This document shows, in pieces, positions 26,318 through 32,561 of a DNA stretch of 32,561 nucleotides. The translations under genes were made by a program, and so were the position numbers. The notes under the pieces are model-generated. The model saw nothing but the letters and a program-made list of their open reading frames with translations. It was not told the DNA's origin and did not search any database. The stretch lies in NCBI GenBank assembly GCA_016872125.1, contig VHBD01000002.1, forward strand, positions 1-32,561. The letters are read 5' to 3'. Origin of the DNA: Sphingomonadales bacterium (GTDB taxonomy: Bacteria; Bacteroidota; Bacteroidia; UBA7662). Position 1 is the stretch's first letter. The number at the start of each line of letters is the position of its first letter.

Positions 26318-26389
26318 TGGCTCTACACAATTAAGGGCATCGGATCAATAAATCCTAACCTTAGAAGAACTCTGAAAATGTGAAATTGT

Positions 26390-27682
26390 TCAGGATGCTT
26401 GGCGCAAATTCAGGCCTGCGCGTTCGATGCCTTGATCAACATCTATTTCGGTCACCGTATAGTGGTCAGGACGTTCTGCCGCACCCGGCCATTCAAACAT
26501 GGCCTTCCCCAAAACAGCCTCCATGATGGAACGAAGACCACGCGCACCTAATTTGAGTTCCAACGCATGTTGAACCACGGCTTGAATGGCCTCCTCTGTA
26601 AAATCCAAGGCTATACCCTCGGTAGAGAATTGTTGCACGTATTGCTTAAGCAAGGCATTTCGAGGCTGGGTCAGTATCAATTGCATGGTAGCAGCATCCA
26701 ACGGATCCAAATGCATGAGGACGGGAAGTCTCCCTAACAATTCAGGAATTAATCCGTACTGCTTGAGATCTACCGGGGTCACCATCGACAAGAGCGAATG
26801 TTTGACCGTGTCCGCTTGTTGATCCCCCGATGCGCGAAACCCAATGGATTGAACATTCACCCGACGAGCGACAATACGATCCAAACCATCAAAGGCCCCA
26901 CCGCATATAAACAAGATATTCCGCGTATCCAACGGGATATACTTTTGGTCAGGGTGCTTTCGGCCTCCTTGTGGGGGCACATTCACAATTGTTCCTTCCA
27001 ACATCTTCAACAAGGCTTGCTGAACACCTTCCCCGGAAACGTCCCTGGTGATGGATGGATTATCACTTTTGCGCGAAATTTTGTCAACCTCATCAAGATA
27101 CACGATACCCCGTTGAGCCGCTTCAACTTTGTAATCAGCAGCTTGGAGTAATCTTGTCAAAATACTTTCTACATCCTCCCCCACATAGCCTGCCTCGGTC
27201 AAGGCGGTCGCATCAGCGATGCAAAATGGCACCGCAAGGAGGCGGGCCAAAGTTCTTGCCAAGAGGGTTTTGCCCGTTCCGGTTTCACCAATCAGCAGCA
27301 TATTGGATTTCTCCAATTCGATGTCGTTACTACTCGTTGGTTTGGAGGGTCCCTCGGCTATTTCGCCTATCCGACGGTAGTGATTATAGACTGCGACCGA
27401 CATGGCTACCTTGGCGTGATCCTGACCCACCACATATTGATCAAGGAAGGCCTTGATAGTACGTGGATTGAATTGCTCGGATCGAAGACGCTTCCTGGAA
27501 TTTGTGGTGGAAGGACTGCTTGATTCCGATGGGTTTGGGGTAACGCCTCTTTCTTCAAACATCCGATAAACGCCAGGAATACAGCGCTCACATATGCGTC
27601 CATCCGTTCCAACCACCATGAAGGAGGCTTCCGAAACCGGCCTGCTGCAAAAAGAGCAGGTCGCGTGGTTACTGTGGGCCAT
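26390..27682 (-). CDS. clpX: ATP-dependent Clp protease ATP-binding subunit ClpX
   Basis: AAA+ unfoldase that feeds substrates to ClpP. A 430-residue protein with an N-terminal zinc-binding domain (Cys9, Cys12, Cys31, Cys34), Walker A GETGTGKT (132-139), pore loop GYVGED, Walker B VYLDEVDKI, and the IGF loop in NVQSIGFRAS that docks onto ClpP. The C-terminal sensor 2 motif GARGLRSIME is also present. Its ATG overlaps the stop of clpP by one base (TAATG), so translation is probably coupled. Confidence 0.97.
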   Translation of the reverse strand: MAHSNHATCSFCSRPVSEASFMVVGTDGRICERCIPGVYRMFEERGVTPNPSESSSPSTTNSRKRLRSEQFNPRTIKAFLDQYVVGQDHAKVAMSVAVYNHYRRIGEIAEGPSKPTSSNDIELEKSNMLLIGETGTGKTLLARTLARLLAVPFCIADATALTEAGYVGEDVESILTRLLQAADYKVEAAQRGIVYLDEVDKISRKSDNPSITRDVSGEGVQQALLKMLEGTIVNVPPQGGRKHPDQKYIPLDTRNILFICGGAFDGLDRIVARRVNVQSIGFRASGDQQADTVKHSLLSMVTPVDLKQYGLIPELLGRLPVLMHLDPLDAATMQLILTQPRNALLKQYVQQFSTEGIALDFTEEAIQAVVQHALELKLGARGLRSIMEAVLGKAMFEWPGAAERPDHYTVTEIDVDQGIERAGLNLRQAS

Positions 27683-28371
27683 TAAGCGGTTTTGGCTTTG
27701 GGGTTTTTCACAAGAACATCGTCAATCATTCCGTATTCTTTGGCTTCTGTAGCGCTCATCCAGTAATCACGATCCGAATCATTGGTAATCTTCTCCAAGG
27801 TCTGACCGCTATGATCCGCCAAAATTTGATACAATTCGTCCCGAACCTTAAGGGTTTCCTTCAAGGCTATTTCCATTTCAGTCACTTGGCCCTGCATACC
27901 GCTCATGGGTTGGTGAATCATGACTCTGGCATGCTTGAGGGCTGTTCTTTTGCCAGGAGCACCGGCGCACAACAGAACTGCTCCCATGGACGCGGCCATT
28001 CCGGTACAGATGGTCGCTACATCGGCTGAAATAAATTGCATGGTGTCGTAAATCCCCAAACCCGCATAGACCGAGCCCCCAGGGCTGTTGATGTAAATTT
28101 GAATATCCCTGGAGGAGTCCACCGAATCCAAAAACAGCAATTGTGCCTGAATAATGTTAGCAACTTCGTTGGTTACCCCAACCCCCATAAAAATGATCCG
28201 ATCCATCATCAAGCGCGAAAACACATCCATGGACGCGATGTTCATGGGTCTTTCTTCAATGATATACGGAGTAAAGCCCTGAAGTTGACGGCTTAGACCA
28301 CCTTCAACCGCCTTAGCGTGCATCCCCAGATGACCGCGAGCAAATGAATCAAATTCCTTAGAAAAATTCAT
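27682..28371 (-). CDS. clpP: ATP-dependent Clp protease proteolytic subunit ClpP
   Basis: Serine peptidase that forms the tetradecameric chamber of ClpXP. The 229-residue protein has the catalytic triad Ser128 (GMAASMGA), His153 (MIHQP) and Asp202 (DRDYWMSA), plus the conserved oligomer strand INSPGGSVYAG. About 40 residues precede the usual mature N-terminus (IIEERP), which implies a short propeptide that may be removed by self-processing. The gene lies 58 bases downstream of tig and overlaps clpX by one base. Confidence 0.97.
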   Translation of the reverse strand: MNFSKEFDSFARGHLGMHAKAVEGGLSRQLQGFTPYIIEERPMNIASMDVFSRLMMDRIIFMGVGVTNEVANIIQAQLLFLDSVDSSRDIQIYINSPGGSVYAGLGIYDTMQFISADVATICTGMAASMGAVLLCAGAPGKRTALKHARVMIHQPMSGMQGQVTEMEIALKETLKVRDELYQILADHSGQTLEKITNDSDRDYWMSATEAKEYGMIDDVLVKNPKAKTA

Positions 28372-28429
28372 GTTTAAAATTTAAATGAACGATGGCTGTA
28401 TATACTCAATATTTGGGCTATGAAACTTC

Positions 28430-29866
28430 CTACTGCTGAGGAGCAAAAATACTATCCCATTCCGCTTTGAAGGTTGGATAATCCACAGCTGTCGAAACGG
28501 TTAGAATTTGCTTGCGCAAAATATCTTCGGCCTTGCGGTATTTGAGGTTGTAGTACACCGATGATTCGTTGGATTCCTTGCGCAAGTAATCTTCGGCATA
28601 TTTGCGCAATGGAATTTGTTCTGGCGAGATGCCGTAGGACGAAAATTGCCTAAAGAGTCGCTCTTCGGCCTCTTGCAACAAATCCTCTCTGGTAATTTCC
28701 ACGCGATGGTTTTTGAGCAAAACATCGATCACCAAATCCCTCCTTAGTTGCTTGGCAAAAGACTCGTATTGATCTCCAGGAGCATCATGGTCATGGCCAT
28801 GACCTGAATGATCCTGGTCTGCATGATCGTGGTCATGGCCAGCATGGTCGTGGTGATCATGATGATTATGGCCTTGTTTGTCATCTTTGATCAAACGGCG
28901 AAGAAATGCGTCCGGGAGATCCATAGGATATTCGTCAAAGAACTTCTCCATCATACGGAATCGAAGCAATTGTTCAGCCTCCTGATCCCAACCGGCTTTG
29001 ATAAATTCTTCGGTGCGGCTACGGAACTCTGCTTCATCCATGCTGTCCCCAAATACCTTGGCAAAAAAAGCCTCGTTCAAATCGGCTTTACCCTCCCGCA
29101 AAATATTAGACACCTCAAAGTCAAAACGAGTCTGTGGGTCCAGTTGCTCACCCTGATTGAGCTTGAAGCCTTTGGCGATGGCTTCGCTGTGATCACCGTA
29201 AAGATCATGCGGGGTCAAGGTCCCGGTGAAGCCTTTGCCTTTGCCCAAAAGGTCTGCCTTTAAGGCATCATGAACAATTTCGTCCAATGCAACCAAGGTT
29301 ACCCCTTTGCGAGCGCCTTGCCCGCTGAGTTCTTGACCCTCGGCGGGAGTAAGTCTCAAAAAAATCCGGTCACCTGCCTCGGCTGTTTCCGGGTATGCCC
29401 CCTCAAAATACCGACTTCTCCACTGTTCAATAAGCTCATCCACTTCGGCTGCGCCCGGTTGGGGTTCTGCCTTATCAAAGGATTGTTGGAAAGGCTGCAG
29501 TTCCACTTGGGGACGTAATCCCAAATCGTACTGAAAATCAAAGGTCAAACCGTCTTCCAACCCGTTGGGGAAGGGCTCGTGACCCGCCACCGGTAGGGGT
29601 TGCCCAAAAAAATCCATGTTGTTCTGACGGGCATAATCCATCAAGTGGTCGTTGACCAACTTACCCATTTCTTCTTGCAAGACAGACAAACCATACTGTT
29701 TACGGATTAATCCGTCCGGCACCATCCCAGGTCTGAAACCAGGCATTTTGATGTTTTTGCGAACCTCTTTGAGGCCTTTTTCGACGCGTGGGCGGTAATC
29801 CTCCGGGCTTAGGGTCAAGGTCAAACGGACCTCCAAAGGAGACAGAAATTCCTGTGAAACGTTCAA
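28430..29866 (-). CDS. tig: Trigger factor with His/Asp-rich insertion
   Basis: Ribosome-bound chaperone and peptidyl-prolyl isomerase, 478 residues. The N-terminal ribosome-docking loop has GFRPGMVP at about 43-50. The middle domain is a divergent FKBP-like PPIase, and the helical C-terminal chaperone arms follow. Between LPDAFLRRLIKDD and YESFAKQLRRDL lies a tract at residues 333-361 with 13 His and 8 Asp, not expected in the family. The start must be TTG at 29866: it gives the family start MNV, and the first ATG (residue 41) would remove half of the ribosome-binding domain. No Shine-Dalgarno sequence is seen. It is first in the tig-clpP-clpX order. Confidence 0.94.
   Translation of the reverse strand: MNVSQEFLSPLEVRLTLTLSPEDYRPRVEKGLKEVRKNIKMPGFRPGMVPDGLIRKQYGLSVLQEEMGKLVNDHLMDYARQNNMDFFGQPLPVAGHEPFPNGLEDGLTFDFQYDLGLRPQVELQPFQQSFDKAEPQPGAAEVDELIEQWRSRYFEGAYPETAEAGDRIFLRLTPAEGQELSGQGARKGVTLVALDEIVHDALKADLLGKGKGFTGTLTPHDLYGDHSEAIAKGFKLNQGEQLDPQTRFDFEVSNILREGKADLNEAFFAKVFGDSMDEAEFRSRTEEFIKAGWDQEAEQLLRFRMMEKFFDEYPMDLPDAFLRRLIKDDKQGHNHHDHHDHAGHDHDHADQDHSGHGHDHDAPGDQYESFAKQLRRDLVIDVLLKNHRVEITREDLLQEAEERLFRQFSSYGISPEQIPLRKYAEDYLRKESNESSVYYNLKYRKAEDILRKQILTVSTAVDYPTFKAEWDSIFAPQQ
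28784..28870 (-). other. His/Asp-rich low-complexity tract within tig
   Basis: Twenty-nine codons of tig encode 13 His, 8 Asp and a few Gly, Ala, Ser, Asn and Gln residues in HD and HDHDH patterns. The reading frame continues normally on both sides. Runs like this bind Zn, Ni or Cu ions in proteins such as SlyD and HypB; that role here is inference. Confidence 0.85.
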
Positions 29867-29919
29867 AATATGGATTTAAACTGGTTAATGAGGATGAAAC
29901 ACAAAATGCGGGGAACTTT

Positions 29920-29946
29920 GTTGGAGAGCCTTTAAAGGTTTCCAAC
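29920..29946 (-). promoter_or_regulatory. Nested inverted repeat between tRNA-Leu and tig
   Basis: An outer stem GTTGGA/TCCAAC (29920-29925 with 29941-29946) encloses the palindrome CCTTTAAAGG (29929-29938). As RNA on the minus strand it would fold seven bases after the tRNA 3' end and about 54 bases before the tig start. There is no T tract after it, so a classical terminator is not evident; processing signal or operator are alternatives. Confidence 0.4.
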
Positions 29947-29952
29947 GAAGCC

Positions 29953-30037
29953 TGGTGCGGATGGAGGGACTCGAACCCACACGCCTTGCGGCACCAGATC
30001 CTAAGTCTGGCACGTCTACCAATTTCGCCACATCCGC
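29953..30037 (-). tRNA. tRNA-Leu (anticodon UAG), CCA encoded
   Basis: On the minus strand the gene starts GCGGATG at 30037 and its 3' arm CATCCGC pairs all seven bases. The anticodon stem CCAGA/TCTGG holds the loop CTTAGGA, so the anticodon is UAG (plus-strand bases 30001-30003), reading leucine CUN codons. A long variable arm (GCC-GCAA-GGC) confirms the leucine class. The T loop is TTCGAGT; the T stem has one T-T mismatch (GTGGG with CCCTC). CCA is encoded at 29955-29953. It is upstream of tig on the same strand and diverges from spoT. Confidence 0.96.
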
Positions 30038-30114
30038 ATAAACAAAGAGCAAAAGGAAAGGTTTGGAGGCATTTCCCTGGAGGCTTAAAGATAGATAGCG
30101 GAGCGGCCGCATTG

Positions 30115-30122
30115 TATTTTTG
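30115..30122 (+). promoter_or_regulatory. Candidate -7 element immediately before spoT
   Basis: TATTTTTG fits TAnnTTTG and ends four bases before the GTG start at 30127. If used, the transcript would start at or just after the start codon, giving a leaderless or nearly leaderless message. No -33 TTG is seen at the right distance, so this may be chance. Confidence 0.25.
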
Positions 30123-30126
30123 TAAT

Positions 30127-32421
30127 GTGGAAAATAACCCTCCTTCCCTAGTTGCCTGGAGCCTTTCGGCTGAAGAAGAGGTCAGAGAAATTTCCAAAAG
30201 GTACCGTTCTTTGCTCAAGACATGCCGACCCTTCCTGGACAAGGGTAACCGCAAATTGATCCGACGGGCCTTCGAATTGGCGGTGGACGCCCACAAGGAT
30301 ATGCGCCGAAAGTCCGGGGAGCCTTACATCTTCCATCCTATTGAGGTTGCACGCATTACTGCAGAAGACATTGGGTTAGGAACCACCGCCGTCTTGGCCG
30401 CCCTGCTCCACGATACCGTCGAGGACACCGAGCTGACCCTGGCCGAAATCGAAAATGAATTCGGCAATATCGTTGCTAGAATAATCGAGGGCCTTACCAA
30501 GATTTCGGGGCTTTACAACAAGTCCAGTGATTCCAGCCAACAACTGGAGAATTTTCGCAAAATGTTACTCACCCTGGCGGATGATATCCGGGTTATCCTC
30601 ATCAAGCTGGCCGATCGCCTCCACAACATGAGAACCCTGGACAATATGCCCCAGGATAAGCAACTCAAAATTGCCCACGAAACCTCTTACCTCTTTGCGC
30701 CGTTGGCCCATCGCCTCGGACTCTACAACATTAAATCAGAATTGGAGGATCTTGCTCTCAAATACACAGAGCCAGGCATTTACCGGAATATTGCCCGCAA
30801 GCTTCAAGAAACCAAAGTCCGTCGTGACCGGTATATCCGTGAATTCATTGTTCCCCTTCAACAAAAAATCGAATCCGCCGGCCTCAAAGCGGAAATCAAA
30901 GGCCGCCCCAAGAGCATTTCTTCGATATGGAACAAGATGCAGAAGCAAAGCATTGATTTCGAAGAAGTCTATGATTTGTTTGCGATCCGAATCATCCTGG
31001 ACAGCCCCCTGCCCTTGGAGAAAACCGATTGTTGGAGAGTTTACGCTCTGATCACAGACCAATACCAGCCCAACCCCAATCGCCTAAGGGATTGGATTTC
31101 AACACCCAAAATCAACGGGTACGAATCTCTCCATACCACCGTCATGGGCCCCGAAGGCAAATGGGTCGAAATACAGATCCGTAGCCAACGCATGAACCTG
31201 GTAGCCGAAAAAGGTTTAGCGGCTCATTGGAAATACAAAGACCAGGACGGAGATCCTGCCCTTGACGCTTGGATCAATAAGGTCCGCGAAATGCTGGAAT
31301 CCCCGCAACCGAATACCATGGAATTCATGGACGAATTCAAGTTGCAGCTCTACTCCAAAGAGATTTTTGTCTTTACCCCCAAAGGTAAATTGCTCAAAAT
31401 GTCTGCAGGTTCTACCGCATTGGACATGGCCTTTGAAATCCACTCGGAATTAGGCCTCAAATGCATTGGTGCCAAGGTCAACCACAAACTGGTTCCTTTG
31501 AGTTACTTTCTGCGTAACGGTGATCAAGTCGAAATCCTCAGTTCCAATATCCAAAGGCCCAACCCAGATTGGCTGCAATTCCTGGGCACCGCTAAAGCCA
31601 AAAACCGGGTTCGTCAATCCTTGAAAGAACAGCGCAGAGAAATTACCGAAGCCGGTCGGGTGAAATTCCTTCAAAAACTCAAAGGCATTACCACCGAAGT
31701 GAACGAAGACGTCCTGCAAAGAATCGTTTACCACCTGGGGCACCTTAACGCTCAAGATCTCTATTACGATACCGAAATGGGCAAAATTGACTGGACCCAG
31801 GTCCAGAGTGCCCTCCGACCCCGAAGCAAACGAAGCGCATCCAAGGAATTGCCAAGCCTCACCGGCACGGAAGCCAAACAATCCGCCAAGTCCCCAAGGC
31901 AGCGTACAGTGGACCCCCATTTCGATGAACCAGAGTACGCTAACCATCCGGTTTGGGTGGACGGCAAACAAAGTGATTTCCGTTATCGTTTGGCATCTTG
32001 TTGCAACCCCATTCCCGGAGATGAAATCGTGGGAATTCCCGAACCTGGGAAGGAGATGGTCATTCACCGGCAGAATTGCGTCAATTCCGCGATCACCCAT
32101 TCCACAGCGCATCAGCTTGCGGTAAGAACCCGATGGAACAAAGGGTCTAAGGTGGCCTTCCTCACCGGAATCTTCCTCAAAGGCACCGATGACAAGGGCA
32201 TCATTAGCGGCATAACCCATGTCATCACTGATGAAATGCAGCTAAACATGCGTTCCATTTCGGTGGTATCCGAAGACGGCATGTTCGAAGGACGCATAAT
32301 GGTGTACCTCGATGATACCAAGGCCCTGCAGGACTTGATGCTGCGCCTGCGCAAAGTCCGTGGTGTTTTGAAGGTTGGGCGTATAGAGAAAATGGAACCA
32401 TCCCTTAAATTTGGCCATTAA
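30127..32421 (+). CDS. spoT: Bifunctional (p)ppGpp synthetase/hydrolase (RelA/SpoT family)
   Basis: Makes and degrades the alarmone (p)ppGpp. From GTG at 30127 it has 764 residues. The hydrolase HD domain is intact (HDTVED at 95-100), preceded by HKDMRRKSGEPYIFHP. The synthetase domain carries YDLFAIRI and the substrate loop GYESLHTTV (Tyr332 onward). A TGS domain begins near VFTPKGK (415), and an ACT domain lies at the C-terminus (about 680-760). Both active sites look complete, so it is probably bifunctional. The frame runs back to 29788, but that extension translates the antisense of the tRNA-Leu gene. The first in-frame ATG (30301) would cut the HD domain, so GTG is the best start. purA follows within ten bases. 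Confidence 0.95.
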   Translation: MENNPPSLVAWSLSAEEEVREISKRYRSLLKTCRPFLDKGNRKLIRRAFELAVDAHKDMRRKSGEPYIFHPIEVARITAEDIGLGTTAVLAALLHDTVEDTELTLAEIENEFGNIVARIIEGLTKISGLYNKSSDSSQQLENFRKMLLTLADDIRVILIKLADRLHNMRTLDNMPQDKQLKIAHETSYLFAPLAHRLGLYNIKSELEDLALKYTEPGIYRNIARKLQETKVRRDRYIREFIVPLQQKIESAGLKAEIKGRPKSISSIWNKMQKQSIDFEEVYDLFAIRIILDSPLPLEKTDCWRVYALITDQYQPNPNRLRDWISTPKINGYESLHTTVMGPEGKWVEIQIRSQRMNLVAEKGLAAHWKYKDQDGDPALDAWINKVREMLESPQPNTMEFMDEFKLQLYSKEIFVFTPKGKLLKMSAGSTALDMAFEIHSELGLKCIGAKVNHKLVPLSYFLRNGDQVEILSSNIQRPNPDWLQFLGTAKAKNRVRQSLKEQRREITEAGRVKFLQKLKGITTEVNEDVLQRIVYHLGHLNAQDLYYDTEMGKIDWTQVQSALRPRSKRSASKELPSLTGTEAKQSAKSPRQRTVDPHFDEPEYANHPVWVDGKQSDFRYRLASCCNPIPGDEIVGIPEPGKEMVIHRQNCVNSAITHSTAHQLAVRTRWNKGSKVAFLTGIFLKGTDDKGIISGITHVITDEMQLNMRSISVVSEDGMFEGRIMVYLDDTKALQDLMLRLRKVRGVLKVGRIEKMEPSLKFGH

Positions 32422-32430
32422 CAAAAAATG

Positions 32431-32561
32431 ATGAAAGCAGATGTGTTGTTAGGATTACAGTGGGGCGACGAGGGTAAGGGCAAAGCCGTGGACGTTTTGG
32501 CGCCTTCCTACCATTGGATCGCCAGGTTTCAAGGAGGGCCCAAAGCGGGCCATACCCTTTG
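32431..32561 (+). CDS. purA: Adenylosuccinate synthetase, N-terminal end (3' truncated)
   Basis: First enzyme of the AMP branch from IMP, using GTP and aspartate. Only about 43 residues lie in the window. The start MKADVLLGLQWGDEGKGK is the family's N-terminal GTP/IMP loop with the catalytic Asp in WGDEGKGK. An ATG one codon earlier (32428) is equally possible. Two residues differ from the usual pattern: GKGKAVDVL has Ala where Ile or Val is normal, and GGPKAGHT has Lys where Asn (E. coli Asn38) is nearly invariant. The gene follows spoT by six to nine bases, so they are probably co-transcribed. Confidence 0.93.
   Translation, partial: MKADVLLGLQWGDEGKGKAVDVLAPSYHWIARFQGGPKAGHTL

Noticed and set aside
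28784..28870. His-rich tract of tig as a frameshift or assembly error
   Set aside because: The frame is unbroken and family-like sequence continues on both sides, so it is treated as a real insertion.
29788..30126. Long N-terminal extension of the spoT frame
   Set aside because: It reads through the antisense strand of the tRNA-Leu gene (giving the familiar spurious CGWRDSNPHALRHQ peptide) and overlaps the start of tig; family members begin near the GTG at 30127.
31450..32220. 256-residue open frame antisense to spoT
   Set aside because: It lies wholly opposite a strongly conserved gene and shows no recognisable motif; it is a shadow of codon usage.
1..32561. Mobile elements, CRISPR arrays, toxin-antitoxin or defence islands
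   Set aside because: No transposase, integrase, terminal inverted repeats, spaced direct repeats or small paired toxin genes are seen; the gene content is chromosomal housekeeping and surface functions.

Overview
The window looks like a stretch of ordinary chromosome from a member of the Bacteroidota. The supporting signs are three secreted metalloproteases with type IX secretion (T9SS) sorting tails, a TonB-dependent receptor with an N-terminal carboxypeptidase-regulatory-like domain, an almost complete absence of Shine-Dalgarno sequences, and -7 promoter candidates of the Bacteroidota type TAnnTTTG. The genus cannot be told from the sequence. There are 25 protein genes (the first cut at its 5' end, the last at its 3' end) and one tRNA. 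I see no insertion sequence, phage, CRISPR array or rRNA. No gap between genes exceeds about 150 bases, so there is no long empty stretch.

Layout, left to right. (A) 2-3758, plus strand: end of a SAM methyltransferase, an alpha-amylase-family lipoprotein and a long membrane protein ending in a peptidoglycan glycosyltransferase (GT51) domain, all overlapping. (B) 3759-6386, minus: mutS; 6503-7042, plus: a TrmH/SpoU RNA methyltransferase. (C) 7045-12759, minus: folK, deoxynucleoside kinase, TonB-dependent receptor, selO, probably one operon. (D) 12859-16709, plus: sppA, a family 9 glycosyltransferase, a nucleoside phosphorylase. (E) 16713-20856, minus: mdh, tilS, a RluD-type pseudouridine synthase and a histidine phosphatase. 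(F) 21008-25760, plus: three tandem paralogous M43-like zinc metalloproteases with T9SS tails. (G) 25772-30037, minus: tRNA-Leu(UAG), trigger factor (tig), clpP, clpX and an FMN-reductase-family protein. (H) 30127-32561, plus: bifunctional (p)ppGpp synthetase/hydrolase and the start of purA.

Functionally the window mixes core housekeeping (mismatch repair, protein folding and proteolysis, tRNA and rRNA modification, folate and nucleotide metabolism, TCA cycle, stringent response) with cell-surface functions (T9SS proteases, TonB receptor, amylase lipoprotein, LPS-type glycosyltransferase, peptidoglycan glycosyltransferase). tig-clpP-clpX is the classical chaperone/protease cluster.

I did not find a clear new defence or mobile system. 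The most unusual points are the triple metalloprotease array with an altered HExxHxxGxxH motif, a His/Asp-rich insertion in trigger factor, a GT51 enzyme with a very long AsmA-like N-terminal part, selO overlapping a TonB receptor gene, frequent TTG start codons, and four convergent gene pairs that all meet with 0 to 11 bases between stop codons.
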